DNA from: an uncultured Sutterella sp.
GTDB lineage: Bacteria; Pseudomonadota; Gammaproteobacteria; Burkholderiales; Burkholderiaceae_F
Assembly (NCBI GenBank): GCA_900544335.1
Contig: UQUS01000008.1
Location: 1-62,496 of the forward strand
Direction of reading: 5' to 3'
DNA: 62,496 bases
Part shown: piece after piece, positions 52,809-62,031 of the stretch
How the letters are laid out: every line of letters begins with the position of its first letter
Numbering within the stretch: position 1 is the first letter of the stretch
Notes under the pieces: generated by a model
The model's database searches: none
Seen by the model: the letters and a program-made list of their open reading frames with translations, nothing else
Told to the model about the DNA's origin: nothing
Made by a program: the position numbers and the translations under genes

Positions 52809-53357
52809 TTACGCTGTAAGGGCCGAGCGCATCTGACTGAGACGCGCACGCACGGACTCATCGAGAATCTGATCGCCGACGCGAATACACACGCCGCCGA
52901 TTAAATCCGAATTGACCGTCACCGTCGGATTCAGTTTCACGCCGGGAAACTTCTTGCCTAAACTTTTAACGAGTTGGTCGACCTGCGTCTTGGTCATTTT
53001 GAACGCGCTTTCAATCTGGACCTCGGCGATGCCCGAAGAGGCATTGACAAGATCTTTGAATTGACGAGAAATTTCCCCGAGAACAGGGATGCGTCCGTTT
53101 TCGATAACCGCCAGCAAAAGGCCTTCAAGCTCCTTGGGAACGCCGCGACCGAGAGATTTTTTCAGAGCTTCGAAAAGCTCTTCTTTGGTCAACTTCGGAT
53201 CGCTGATAAGAGCCGAAACCTCCGGGCTGAGAACCGCTTGCGCAACCGCCTCTAAGCCTTCGGAAACCGTCTGAACTGCCGAGGCATCGGGATTGTCCCC
53301 AAGTGCCTTCCAAAGCCCCTGGGCGTACGGACGAGCAATCGTTGAAAGTTCCGCCAT
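52809..53357 (-). CDS. atpH: ATP synthase F1 delta subunit
   Basis: The 182-residue protein starts MAELSTIARPYAQGLWKAL, the delta signature, with ENGRIPVLGEISRQFKDLVN and a C-terminal GVCIRVGDQILDESVRARLSQM. It joins the peripheral stalk to F1. It is 18 nt before atpA and 2 nt after atpF. Confidence 0.95.
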   Translation of the reverse strand: MAELSTIARPYAQGLWKALGDNPDASAVQTVSEGLEAVAQAVLSPEVSALISDPKLTKEELFEALKKSLGRGVPKELEGLLLAVIENGRIPVLGEISRQFKDLVNASSGIAEVQIESAFKMTKTQVDQLVKSLGKKFPGVKLNPTVTVNSDLIGGVCIRVGDQILDESVRARLSQMRSALTA

Positions 53358-53359
53358 AA

Positions 53360-53830
53360 TTAAAGTTTCGCCTTCAGTTGATCTAACAACTTCGCATGTG
53401 CTTTCGCATCAATCTCGCGCTCGAGAATCTTCTCGGCACCGGCAACCGCTAAGGTTGCCACATCGGCGCGCAACTGCTCGCGAACGCGATCCATTTCCTG
53501 GGCTGCCTCGGCCTTAGCATCGGCAATGATGCGATCTGCTTCGACCTTAGCTTGTGCCTTGGCGTCTTCGACAATCTTCGCTCCGCGCTTTTCGCCGTCG
53601 GACACGATGACCGATGCACGAGCACGCGCCTGAGCCTCGATTTCTTTACCCTTGGCTTGCGCTTCATTTAAAGCATTGTTGCCCTTTTCAGCCGCAGCCA
53701 ATCCGGCCGCAATTTTCTGCTGGCGACCTTCGATGGCTTTGAGTAACGGCGGCCAGATGTACTTCATCGTAATGTAGCAGCCGATGAAGAACACCACCAT
53801 CTGTACAAACAAAGTGGCATTAATGTTCAT
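53360..53830 (-). CDS. atpF: ATP synthase F0 b subunit
   Basis: The 156-residue protein has one N-terminal transmembrane helix (FVQMVVFFIGCYITMKYIWPPLLKAI) followed by a long charged coiled coil ending EREIDAKAHAKLLDQLKAKL. It forms the peripheral stalk. It is 80 nt after atpE on the same strand. Confidence 0.96.
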   Translation of the reverse strand: MNINATLFVQMVVFFIGCYITMKYIWPPLLKAIEGRQQKIAAGLAAAEKGNNALNEAQAKGKEIEAQARARASVIVSDGEKRGAKIVEDAKAQAKVEADRIIADAKAEAAQEMDRVREQLRADVATLAVAGAEKILEREIDAKAHAKLLDQLKAKL

Positions 53831-53910
53831 TATCAGAACCCCGCTGTATTTGCGTTGCTCTTTTCAAATTCGAGCAACATCAAATATCGTCATGGATGAA
53901 TTTTTTGGAA

Positions 53911-54153
53911 TCAGCCGACGAACGGGTTCGCGAACGCAAACATCATGGCCACGCCAACGCCAATTAAGAAGGCCGCATCGATCAGGCCGGCTAAAAGGAA
54001 CATCTTCGTCTGAAGCGCATTCATCAGTTCCGGCTGACGCGCCGCGCTCTCAAGATAGCGAGAGCCCATGATGCCGATACCCAAGCAGGCACCGCAAGCA
54101 CCAAAACCGATAATCAGGCCACAGGCCAAAGCAACCATTGCAACGTTGGTCAT
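53911..54153 (-). CDS. atpE: ATP synthase F0 c subunit
   Basis: The 80-residue protein has two helices: the glycine-rich first helix (FGACGACLGIGIMG), the RQPE loop (SAARQPELM), and the second helix with the ion-binding Asp59 in LLAGLIDAAFLIG. An Asp followed by Ala, without the Glu-Ser pair and Gln of sodium-type c subunits, points to proton coupling. It forms the rotor ring. Confidence 0.97.
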   Translation of the reverse strand: MTNVAMVALACGLIIGFGACGACLGIGIMGSRYLESAARQPELMNALQTKMFLLAGLIDAAFLIGVGVAMMFAFANPFVG

Positions 54154-54191
54154 TGCATACTCCTTAAAGTTTCCGTATAGGAAGTAAAAAA

Positions 54192-55022
54192 TCAGTGATC
54201 GTCATGCGCCTGCCCGATGTAAACCAAGGTCAGCATCATCATGATGAACGCCTGCAGTAAAACAATCAAAATGTGAAAAATCCACCAGCAAAGCCCGGCA
54301 AACACTTGTCCGATAATGGAAAGCGACCCGCCGAGGAAGCCGAAAGAAAAGGCAAATCCCCCGAGCAGAGCAATCAGGAAAAAGAGCAGTTCGCCGGCAT
54401 ACATATTACCGAACAGTCGCATACCCAATGAAACGGTTTTGGCGACGTATTCGATGATATTTAAGGCAAAATTGAACGGCCAGAGGAGAAAATGATTTCC
54501 GAAAGGTGCAACAAAAAGACTCCGAGTAAATCCGCCGAAGCCCTTGACTTTAAGTCCGTAATAAATGCACAGCAACAAAACGCTGATGGAAATACCCATC
54601 GTGGCATTTAAGTCTGCCGTCGGCAAAGGACGCAAGTAATGAATCCCGAAGAAGCCGGCAATCCACGGTAGCAAATCGACCGGAATCAGGTCGACGGCAT
54701 TCATCAGCGTGACCCAGACGAAAACCGTCAGCGCCACGGGGGCAATAAACGTCCGGTCTCCGTGCACAATCGCTTTACTTTGCTCTTCGACCATGTCAAC
54801 GAGCATCTCGACGGCACACTGGAACTTTCCCGGAACGCCGCTTGTCGCATGCGAAGCCGCTTTCCGAAGGAGCCAAAGGCTCACGATAAGGATCAAAATC
54901 GAGAAGAAAATCGTGTCGTAATTGAGGACGGAAAAGTCCACAATCGACTGTTTCATTACGGATGCGTTATGTTGCAGGTGATGCAACATGTACCCGGTCG
55001 AAGTCAAAGCATCGCTCGCCAT
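54192..55022 (-). CDS. atpB: ATP synthase F0 a subunit
   Basis: The 276-residue protein has about five or six helices and the segment VSLGMRLFGNMYAGELLFF with the essential Arg, as well as LMNAVDLIPVDLLPWI. The late YIGQAHDDH replaces the usual ending. It provides the proton channel next to the c ring. It lies 38 nt upstream of atpE. Confidence 0.97.
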   Translation of the reverse strand: MASDALTSTGYMLHHLQHNASVMKQSIVDFSVLNYDTIFFSILILIVSLWLLRKAASHATSGVPGKFQCAVEMLVDMVEEQSKAIVHGDRTFIAPVALTVFVWVTLMNAVDLIPVDLLPWIAGFFGIHYLRPLPTADLNATMGISISVLLLCIYYGLKVKGFGGFTRSLFVAPFGNHFLLWPFNFALNIIEYVAKTVSLGMRLFGNMYAGELLFFLIALLGGFAFSFGFLGGSLSIIGQVFAGLCWWIFHILIVLLQAFIMMMLTLVYIGQAHDDH

Positions 55023-55035
55023 ACAAGCTAATTCC

Positions 55036-55398
55036 TCAGTCTCGCTGTTTTCCGATCAGTAAAGCCAAGTTGCTTAATGCGCCCACAACGATTCCGAAAA
55101 GCATTGCAGGCCAATTCAAAGCCGGATAAAACTTGGCAACGAGAAAAAACAGCAAACACACAATTGCCAACTTTATAAATTCAAAAATAAGAAGGACGGA
55201 CGGATTGGCACTTGCGCCTCCTGACTGCAACGCAATCAGGTATAGGGCAAAAAAGGCATTCGGAACGAAAACACACAGCCCGCCCGCTGCGCAGGAAAGG
55301 GCTGCATTCATGCCGAAAAACACGCCGGCACCGATTGCTCCTAATACAACAAGAGCAATCTGCCAGAGAATCACGCGAATCAGTAGTTGCCGATTCAC
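55036..55398 (-). CDS. atpI: ATP synthase subunit I (AtpI)
   Basis: The 120-residue protein has four transmembrane segments, with an ALSCAAGGLCVFVPNAFFALYLI helix as seen in AtpI proteins. It helps c-ring assembly and is not essential. It is the first gene of the atp operon, 13 nt before atpB. Confidence 0.9.
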   Translation of the reverse strand: MNRQLLIRVILWQIALVVLGAIGAGVFFGMNAALSCAAGGLCVFVPNAFFALYLIALQSGGASANPSVLLIFEFIKLAIVCLLFFLVAKFYPALNWPAMLFGIVVGALSNLALLIGKQRD

Positions 55399-55427
55399 TT
55401 CATCCTCTTCTTATAAAAATTGACCAC

Positions 55428-55456
55428 ATTGTAAGAAGTTAGGCCGACTTTAACAA
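55428..55456 (-). promoter_or_regulatory. Promoter of the atp operon
   Basis: On the minus strand TTGTTA (55456-55451), 17 nt and TACAAT (55433-55428) form a sigma-70 promoter about 30 nt upstream of atpI. The -10 has five of six matches and the -35 four of six. Confidence 0.65.
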
Positions 55457-55513
55457 CCTGCCTGCTAACTAGAAAAGCCTGTCCAAAAGAACTATCCGAG
55501 TATGCCGAACGAA

Positions 55514-56389
55514 CTAGTCGGCCGGGCAAATTTTGGCCACGATGGCGTCCAAATCGTCCAAATCGGCAAAGTTCACGACAATCTGACCTTTTCCGCGTCT
55601 TCCGACAACCAGTTGCACGGGTGCCCCGAGTGCCTCGGATAACTTTTCTTCCAAAATTTGGTCGTCCCGCGTCTTTTTCGGGAACCTCTTCGCAGGTCGC
55701 GCCGTCTTTTCTTCTTTGTGTTTTTCCGAAAGACGCTCGGCTTCACGCACACTTAACGACTTGGCCACAATTTGGTTGGCTAACTGAATCTGTTCGGCTC
55801 CCGAAAGCGGTAAAAGCGCCCTGGCATGCCCCATCTCGAGTTTTGCGTCCATCAACATGCGCTGCACGGGTTTGGCCAGCGACAAGAGCCGCAAGAGATT
55901 ACTGGTAGCCGGGCGACTTCTGCCGATAGCCTGGGCTGCTTGCTCATGGGTATAGCCGAACTCATCGATAAGGCGCTTAATTCCGAGCGCTTCTTCCATG
56001 GCATTTAAGTCTTCTCGCTGCATGTTCTCGATGAGCGCCATCGCCAAAGCATCCTTATCCTGCACGCGACGCACAATAGCAGGAACGGTCTTTCTATCGG
56101 CAAGTTTCGAGGCCCGGAAGCGCCGTTCACCGGCAATGATTTCGTACTTTCCGCCCTTCATCGGTCGCACGACAATCGGGTTAATGACGCCCTGCTCGCG
56201 GATTGAGTCAGCTAGCTCCTTTAAGCGCTCCATTTCCATGCGACTACGGGGCTGATATGTGCCGGCCACAAGCTTGTCGATATCAATATCGGTAATGACG
56301 TCTTTGGCGGTTGCAACGGCAGGAACATCATCTCCTAAAAGAGACTTGAGCCCGCGTCCGAGACCTCTTTTTTGTTTTTTCGCGACCAT
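55514..56389 (-). CDS. parB: Chromosome-partitioning protein ParB
   Basis: The 291-residue protein starts with a Lys-rich stretch and GRGLKSLLG, has VVRPMKGGKYEIIAGERRFRASKLA with the GERRxR CTP-binding motif, and a helix-turn-helix TNEQAAQAIGRSRPATSNLLRLLSL-type segment (residues 145-170). ParB is a CTP-dependent clamp loaded at parS sites. It follows parA with no gap. Two perfect parS sites lie in this window, at 58896-58911 and 60517-60532. Confidence 0.96.
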   Translation of the reverse strand: MVAKKQKRGLGRGLKSLLGDDVPAVATAKDVITDIDIDKLVAGTYQPRSRMEMERLKELADSIREQGVINPIVVRPMKGGKYEIIAGERRFRASKLADRKTVPAIVRRVQDKDALAMALIENMQREDLNAMEEALGIKRLIDEFGYTHEQAAQAIGRSRPATSNLLRLLSLAKPVQRMLMDAKLEMGHARALLPLSGAEQIQLANQIVAKSLSVREAERLSEKHKEEKTARPAKRFPKKTRDDQILEEKLSEALGAPVQLVVGRRGKGQIVVNFADLDDLDAIVAKICPAD

Positions 56390-57184
56390 TTATTTCTCCT
56401 TTTTCCTGCGTGCACTGCGAATTCCTGCTCTGGAAAGAACTTCCTTTCCGAACTCCATATAGGCCTTAGCCCCTCGGCTCGAAGGCTCGAAAATAATTCC
56501 GGGAAGCCCGAAAGACGGCGCTTCGGCCAGACGAACATTGCGCGGGATTACCGTATCGAACACGCGATCTCCGAAGTTTTCCTTCAGTTGCTCACTAACT
56601 TGTTGTTGTAGCGTCAATCTCGGGTCATACATCACACGCAACAGGCCGATGAGCCGCAAGTCATCGTTTTTGTTGTACCGTACCCGCTTGATTGTATTGA
56701 CTAAATCGCTCAAGCCTTCGAGCGCGAAATACTCGCACTGCATCGGGATAACTACACCGATTGCCGCACAAAAGGCATTGACCGTAACAATGGAAAGTGA
56801 CGGCGGGCAGTCAATCAAAATGAAGTCGTAATCCTTTTGAACCGGGTCAATCGCCTTTTTAAGCTGCTCGTCGGGGTTATCAAACTCCATAAGTTCGATT
56901 TCCGCCGCAGATAGCTCCCGATTCGAAGGCAGGACATCGTAACCGCTTTGCTCGGCCCGAACGATGGCCTTTCTGGCTCCGGCCTTACCGATTAAAACCT
57001 CGTAAACGGATGTCTCACACTCGCTTTTTTCAATTCCGGAGCCCATGGTGGCGTTTCCCTGAGGATCTAAGTCCACCAGGAGCACTTTCTGGCCGTACTT
57101 AGCCAGTGCCGCCGCAAGATTGACTGTGGTCGTTGTCTTACCGACGCCTCCCTTTTGATTGGCAATGCAAAAAATCTTCGCCAT
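56390..57184 (-). CDS. parA: Chromosome-partitioning ATPase ParA (Soj)
   Basis: The ATG at 57184 gives 264 residues starting MAKIFCIANQKGGVGKTTT, with the deviant Walker A KGGVGKTT, followed by VLLVDLDPQGNATMGSG and ILIDCPPSLS. ParA drives segregation of ParB-parS complexes. The parB start lies directly after its stop. An upstream frame from 57262 reads through the MarC gene end and is rejected. Confidence 0.96.
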   Translation of the reverse strand: MAKIFCIANQKGGVGKTTTTVNLAAALAKYGQKVLLVDLDPQGNATMGSGIEKSECETSVYEVLIGKAGARKAIVRAEQSGYDVLPSNRELSAAEIELMEFDNPDEQLKKAIDPVQKDYDFILIDCPPSLSIVTVNAFCAAIGVVIPMQCEYFALEGLSDLVNTIKRVRYNKNDDLRLIGLLRVMYDPRLTLQQQVSEQLKENFGDRVFDTVIPRNVRLAEAPSFGLPGIIFEPSSRGAKAYMEFGKEVLSRAGIRSARRKKEK

Positions 57185-57198
57185 CTCTTCCTCTCTAT

Positions 57199-57855
57199 CT
57201 AGTGCGGCATGCTTGACCATAAACCGCTGAAACCTGTCCAAAACACCGAAACGCCGATACAAATCAAAATGAACGCAAAAATACGCGTCAGGGCATTCGC
57301 ACCGACAGCCCCGAGCATGCGAGTCACTCGATCGCTGTTGCTATAACAAAACCAAATGACTAAGCAATTTAAGACGATGCCCCCAAGGCACCCAGCGACG
57401 CCGGCCACACCGTGCATCGGAGTAGCGCCTAAGGCGACCGCAACGGAAATCGAACCCGGACCGGTTGTAATCGGAAGCGTAAACGGATAAAAAGCCATTT
57501 CCGAATACACGTGTCGTACCGTCATTTCTTTGGAAACCGTCGTGCCGTCGGCATCCCCCTCATGTAAGACTGTCCATCCGGTACTAAATAAAACGATTCC
57601 GCCTGCGACACGCAAAACGTCAATCGAGATGCCGAAAAAATTCAAAATCAGATTTCCGGCATAAAGACTCACCAAAAGAACGGCGAGTGAATAAATCGCA
57701 ATCCGCCGAGCCAATTTGGCGCGTTCCTCGTGACTGATGCCGTTTGTCATAGACAAGAACAGCATCGAACCGCCGAACGGATTGATAGCTGGCATGAAAG
57801 AGGAAAACACCATAAGAAGTGTCGTATAAAAACTTATCGTTTCAGGTCCCCACAT
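57199..57855 (-). CDS. MarC-family (NAAT) membrane protein
   Basis: The 218-residue protein has six or so transmembrane helices. MWGPETISFYTTLLMVFSSF, then MPAINPFGGSMLFLSMTNG (the NP-G segment) and PFTLPITTGPGSISVAVALGA are typical of MarC/YhgN proteins. Its function is not known. It lies upstream of parA on the same strand with a 14-nt gap, so co-transcription is likely. Confidence 0.88.
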   Translation of the reverse strand: MWGPETISFYTTLLMVFSSFMPAINPFGGSMLFLSMTNGISHEERAKLARRIAIYSLAVLLVSLYAGNLILNFFGISIDVLRVAGGIVLFSTGWTVLHEGDADGTTVSKEMTVRHVYSEMAFYPFTLPITTGPGSISVAVALGATPMHGVAGVAGCLGGIVLNCLVIWFCYSNSDRVTRMLGAVGANALTRIFAFILICIGVSVFWTGFSGLWSSMPH

Positions 57856-57954
57856 GTTTTTCCCTTGTTTTTTGCTGATTTTTTAGCCTTGTAACTCATT
57901 GATTTTTAAGTGTTTTTTATGAGTTTCAGCCAAAACAACCGTATTTATTTCACC

Positions 57955-58608
57955 TCAAACACTAATTTCCCTAGTACGATTCACTCGAAGCACAATTAAA
58001 CAGCGGACCAAATCGGTCCCGGGAACGCTTAATTTTCGATTTTCCTCAACGCAAATGTCCGAATCAAGCGCCTCGATTTCTCCAACCGGATCTTTTCCCT
58101 TCATCAACAGCCAGACCCCGTCATCATCAAGAAGGCAACGCGTCAACGAAACCGTCTTTGAAAGTGTCGCAAAAGCGCGGCACGTGACGGCGTGAAATCG
58201 TTCGTTCGGAAAGTCCTCGATGCGACTATGCACCACGCGCGCATTAGTAAGACCTAAATTCAAAATAGCCTGCTGCAAAAAGACCGTCTTTTTCTGTACC
58301 GAGTCTACCATTGTGACCTGCACGTCTGGGCGAACAACGGAAAGAGGGATAGCAGGCAATCCCCCTCCGCTTCCGATATCAAGAACGGTTGACAGGTGTC
58401 TCTTTGCAATCGCAGCAACAAAGGCAAGCGAGTCCAAGATATGTAAGTTCAAAACCGCCTCTTCCGACTCAATGCGCGTTAAGTTATAAACTTTGTTCCA
58501 TTGCATGAGAAGCTTACCGAAAGAGACAAGCCGCTCGCCTTGTTGCTCCGAAAGCGACAGCCCGAGCTCTCGAGCCCCGGCAAGAACGGATTGAACATTG
58601 AGTGTCAT
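57955..58608 (-). CDS. rsmG: 16S rRNA (guanine527-N7)-methyltransferase
   Basis: The ATG at 58608 gives 217 residues and overlaps the mnmG stop as ATGA. It has the SAM motif TVLDIGSGGGLPAIPLSV and TCRAFATLSKTVS. RsmG methylates G527 of 16S rRNA; loss gives low-level streptomycin resistance. The five-codon-longer start at 58623 is less favoured because of the coupling. It follows mnmG, as in many genomes. Confidence 0.94.
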   Translation of the reverse strand: MTLNVQSVLAGARELGLSLSEQQGERLVSFGKLLMQWNKVYNLTRIESEEAVLNLHILDSLAFVAAIAKRHLSTVLDIGSGGGLPAIPLSVVRPDVQVTMVDSVQKKTVFLQQAILNLGLTNARVVHSRIEDFPNERFHAVTCRAFATLSKTVSLTRCLLDDDGVWLLMKGKDPVGEIEALDSDICVEENRKLSVPGTDLVRCLIVLRVNRTREISV

Positions 58609-60512
58609 TTCTCTTTTCCCCAACGCATCCGCTTTAAGTGAACCATCAGGAGTGAGATTGCAGCAGGCGTAACGCCGGAAATCCGACCTGCCTGACCGAG
58701 AGTCTCGGGACGAACCTCCTTTAACCGCTGACGCACTTCAAAAGAAAGACCGTTCACGGCATCGTAATCCATATCCTTCGGAAGCGGCGTCTTTTCATGA
58801 AAAATGGCCTTTTGAACCTCTTCCTTCTGCCGATTAATGTATCCCTGGTACTTAAGTAAGATTTCAATCTGCTCAATCTCATCGTCACAAGTCAATGTTT
58901 CACGTGAAACATTCTCTCCCGTAACCTTTTTAAGCGATGCAACATCCTTGTAGCTTACCTTAGGACGCGCTAAAAGGGCTGCGAGAGAATACTCCCGGTC
59001 TATTGTTGTCCCGAGAACACGCTCGGCTTCACCGGGCATAAGCCCCGAAGGCGTAACCCATGTCGAACGCAGTCTTTCGAGTTCTCGCTCGACAGCCTCG
59101 TGCTTTCTTTGGTAGCGCTCCCACTTTTCTTCGCTTAAAAGCCCCATTTCATGAGCTTTAGGACACAAACGTTCATCGGCGTTGTCCTCACGAAGGCATA
59201 GGCGATATTCGGCACGGCTCGTAAACATCCGATACGGTTCCGTTACACCGCGTGTTGTCAGGTCATCGACAAGAACTCCGAGGTAGCTCTCGCTGCGAAG
59301 CGGCTCCCAGGGCTCACGGTCTAACGCTTTAGCTGCTGCATTGGCGCCGGCAAGAAGCCCTTGAGCCGCTGCTTCTTCATAGCCTGTTGTACCGTTAATT
59401 TGCCCTGCAAAAAAGAGGTTTTCAATGAGTTTCGTCTCAAAGGTACGCTTCAGACCTCTTGGATCGTAGTAATCGTATTCAATTGCATAGCCCGGACGCA
59501 CAAGGTGTGCATGCTCCAGACCCGGAACACAATGGACCATTTCGATTTGCACATCGTAAGGAAGTGACGTCGAAATCCCGTTCGGATAAAAGAGGTGTGT
59601 CGACAATCCCTCGGGCTCTAAAAAGATTTGATGCGAATCCTTATCTTTAAAGCGATGAATTTTGTCTTCAATAGACGGACAGTACCGAGGTCCGATTCCT
59701 TCAATCACGCCGGCATACAGAGGCGAGCGATCTAAATTTGCCATGATGATTTCATGCATACGTTTATTGGTATGCGTAATCCAACACGGCAGTTGCTCAG
59801 GATGTGCGATTCCCGGTTCCATGAGAGAAAAAGACGGAATCGGATCTAAATCACCCGGCTGTTTCTCACACTTAGAAAAATCAATAGTACGGCCGTCGAT
59901 TCGGGCAGGTGTTCCTGTCTTTAATCGCCCGCGAGGCATCCCTAAGTCCGCAAGGCGTTCGGCAAGACGAAGGCTCGGTGTCTCGGAGACACGACCTGCG
60001 GAGTAGTGCGATAGTCCGACATGTACCAAACTGTTTAAAAATGTCCCGGCACATAACACAACGGCCTTCGACCTAAATTCCAGGCCGATTTTCGTGCGTA
60101 TGCCGACAGTGCGGTTATTCTCAACTAAGACATCGTCAACGGCTTGCTGAATCACCCAAAGGTTTTCTTGATTCTCAATGCGCTCTCGCATTGCGGTCTT
60201 ATAAAGGGTGCGGTCGATCTGGGCGCGTGTGGCGCGAACCGCCGGACCTTTGGATGCATTCAGAATACGAAATTGGATTCCGGCTGCATCGGTGACAGCT
60301 CCCATTGCGCCGCCCATAGCATCCAGTTCTTTTACCAGATGTCCTTTCCCGATACCGCCGATAGACGGATTGCAGGACAATTCGCCGATGGTTTCAATAT
60401 TGTGTGTCACTAACAGCGTCTTGGCACCCATTCGGGCAGCCGCCAGGCACGCCTCGGCACCGGCATGACCGCAGCCGATAACAATAACATCGTAAAAGTT
60501 GGAGTTCTGCAT
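58605..60512 (-). CDS. mnmG: tRNA uridine-5-carboxymethylaminomethyl modification enzyme MnmG
   Basis: The ATG at 60512 gives 635 residues. MQNSNFYDVIVIGCGHAGAEA holds the FAD-binding GxGxxG motif; SCNPSIGGIGKGHLVKELDA and GLSHYSAGRVSETPSLRLAE are MnmG signatures. With MnmE it modifies the wobble uridine of several tRNAs. The upstream codons read MFHVKHT, which is only the parS sequence TGTTTCACGTGAAACA translated, so that longer start is rejected. A second parS lies within the gene. Confidence 0.96.
   Translation of the reverse strand: MQNSNFYDVIVIGCGHAGAEACLAAARMGAKTLLVTHNIETIGELSCNPSIGGIGKGHLVKELDAMGGAMGAVTDAAGIQFRILNASKGPAVRATRAQIDRTLYKTAMRERIENQENLWVIQQAVDDVLVENNRTVGIRTKIGLEFRSKAVVLCAGTFLNSLVHVGLSHYSAGRVSETPSLRLAERLADLGMPRGRLKTGTPARIDGRTIDFSKCEKQPGDLDPIPSFSLMEPGIAHPEQLPCWITHTNKRMHEIIMANLDRSPLYAGVIEGIGPRYCPSIEDKIHRFKDKDSHQIFLEPEGLSTHLFYPNGISTSLPYDVQIEMVHCVPGLEHAHLVRPGYAIEYDYYDPRGLKRTFETKLIENLFFAGQINGTTGYEEAAAQGLLAGANAAAKALDREPWEPLRSESYLGVLVDDLTTRGVTEPYRMFTSRAEYRLCLREDNADERLCPKAHEMGLLSEEKWERYQRKHEAVERELERLRSTWVTPSGLMPGEAERVLGTTIDREYSLAALLARPKVSYKDVASLKKVTGENVSRETLTCDDEIEQIEILLKYQGYINRQKEEVQKAIFHEKTPLPKDMDYDAVNGLSFEVRQRLKEVRPETLGQAGRISGVTPAAISLLMVHLKRMRWGKEK
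58896..58911. other. parS site inside mnmG
   Basis: TGTTTCACGTGAAACA, the perfect 16-bp palindromic ParB-binding site. It is read as NVSRET in the mnmG frame on the minus strand. Bases are fully consensus. Confidence 0.93.
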
Positions 60513-60516
60513 TGTA

Positions 60517-60532
60517 TGTTTCACGTGAAACA
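60517..60532. other. parS site upstream of mnmG
   Basis: TGTTTCACGTGAAACA, the second perfect parS, 5 nt upstream of the mnmG start codon. ParB bound here could affect mnmG transcription. Confidence 0.94.
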
Positions 60533-60599
60533 ACGGATTATTAACCGCGATGCTCGTATTGTAATAAGCGTAGGGGGTTGTCGCCTTATTTTACGCAGA

Positions 60600-61961
60600 T
60601 TACTTACCGATGCAAAAGCTCGAGAAAATTTTTCCCAGGAGGTCATCGGGTAGGGTTTGTCCGACAATTTCGCCCAGAGCGATACCGGAAAGCCGCATCT
60701 CTTCAGCAACAATCTCCAGGTTCATATCATGAAGCCCGTCTGAAACCTTCTCTAGACTTTGCTTGGCACGCGCAAGGCATTCAAGATGTCTGGTTCTCGC
60801 CAAGAAATCGCCTTCGGCACTTTCCGCTCCGGCAAGAGACTTAAGCTTCGCGACCAATTTATCGAGCCCTTGCCCTGTCTTGGCCGAGATATAAAAAGCT
60901 CCGGCTTCACGGTCTTTTTGATTAGGATTTAGGTCGATTTTGTTAAAAACACCAATAAAATCAACGCCTTGTCTTAGGTGGCCCTTTAAAAACCCCATCG
61001 GATTTTGCTCGGTTTCGGTTTCCCTTGCGTCTTTAAGAATCAAAACAACATCCGCATTTTCAACCGCCTTTTTGGCTCGATCGACACCGATTGCCTCAAC
61101 AACGTCTTGCGTGTCGCGTAGACCGGCCGTATCGGTAATCTTGACGAGTAGCCCGTCTAGCATCACTTCGCACTCAATCTTGTCGCGTGTTGTTCCGGCC
61201 ACATCCGTCACAATGGAGATGTCCTCTCCTGCCAAGGCGTTCATCAGTGAGCTCTTTCCGACATTCGGCTCTCCGACAAGAACGACGCTTAATCCGTCGC
61301 GTAACGTCTTTCCGCGCATGGCGCGTTGGTGGATTTGTTCCAATTCATCCAAAAGCGCCGCCACGCGCTCCCGAATGTGTCCTTGTTCGATGAAATCGAT
61401 TTCTTCCTCGGGAAAATCAAGCGTCGCTTCAACATACGTTCTTAAAGACAGTAGGTCTTCGTTGAGTTTTTTTATCTTTTGAGAAAACGCGCCTTGTAAG
61501 GAACGAGCAGCAGCACGAGCCGATGCAACGCTTCCGGCATCGATTAGGTCTGCGACGGCCTCTGCCTGAGATAAATCCATTCTTCCGTTTAAAAAGGCTC
61601 GTTCGGTAAATTCTCCGGGGCGTGCAAGGCGCACACCGTAGGCCTCTCCGGCCTCAAGAATGCGGTGGATGATGCGCTCGATTACAACTTGTCCGCCATG
61701 GGACTGAAACTCAAGGACCGCCTCTCCCGTGTACGAATGCGGAGCAGGGAAGTAAAGGATGATGGTCTGATCGATGACCTCGCCGGAAGATTCCGTTAAA
61801 CTCGATAAGTGCGCATGACGAGGGCGCAATGTCAGATTCGGAAGCATTCTCTTGGCAATGCCGAGAACATCGCCTGGTTGACCGGAAAGACGAACAATCC
61901 CGATGCCTCCGCGACCGGCGGCACTGGCTCTGGCTGTAATCGGTTCCGTTTTCTGTAACAT
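60600..61961 (-). CDS. mnmE: tRNA modification GTPase MnmE
   Basis: The 453-residue protein starts MLQKTEPITARASAAGRGGIG, with a formyl-THF-binding N-terminal domain, helical domain and a GTPase inserted at about 215-375 (GEPNVGKSSLMN, DVAGTTRD, DTAGLRDT, NKIDLN). It ends with CIGK, the catalytic C-x-G-K motif. With MnmG it builds the wobble cmnm5 group on tRNA. Standard size and motifs. In many relatives yidC, rnpA and rpmH lie next to it; here a small membrane-protein gene and an insertion sequence follow instead. Confidence 0.97.
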   Translation of the reverse strand: MLQKTEPITARASAAGRGGIGIVRLSGQPGDVLGIAKRMLPNLTLRPRHAHLSSLTESSGEVIDQTIILYFPAPHSYTGEAVLEFQSHGGQVVIERIIHRILEAGEAYGVRLARPGEFTERAFLNGRMDLSQAEAVADLIDAGSVASARAAARSLQGAFSQKIKKLNEDLLSLRTYVEATLDFPEEEIDFIEQGHIRERVAALLDELEQIHQRAMRGKTLRDGLSVVLVGEPNVGKSSLMNALAGEDISIVTDVAGTTRDKIECEVMLDGLLVKITDTAGLRDTQDVVEAIGVDRAKKAVENADVVLILKDARETETEQNPMGFLKGHLRQGVDFIGVFNKIDLNPNQKDREAGAFYISAKTGQGLDKLVAKLKSLAGAESAEGDFLARTRHLECLARAKQSLEKVSDGLHDMNLEIVAEEMRLSGIALGEIVGQTLPDDLLGKIFSSFCIGK

Positions 61962-62031
61962 GTGAGCTTCCTTGTTGATTTACCGCGATTTTACCCGCCA
62001 AAAGGCTGACCTTAAGTGAGAAGTTGCCATT

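Noticed and set aside
60513..60533. An N-terminal MFHVKHT extension of MnmG
   Set aside because: The codons are the parS palindrome TGTTTCACGTGAAACA read in frame; MQNSNFYDVI is the family-like start.
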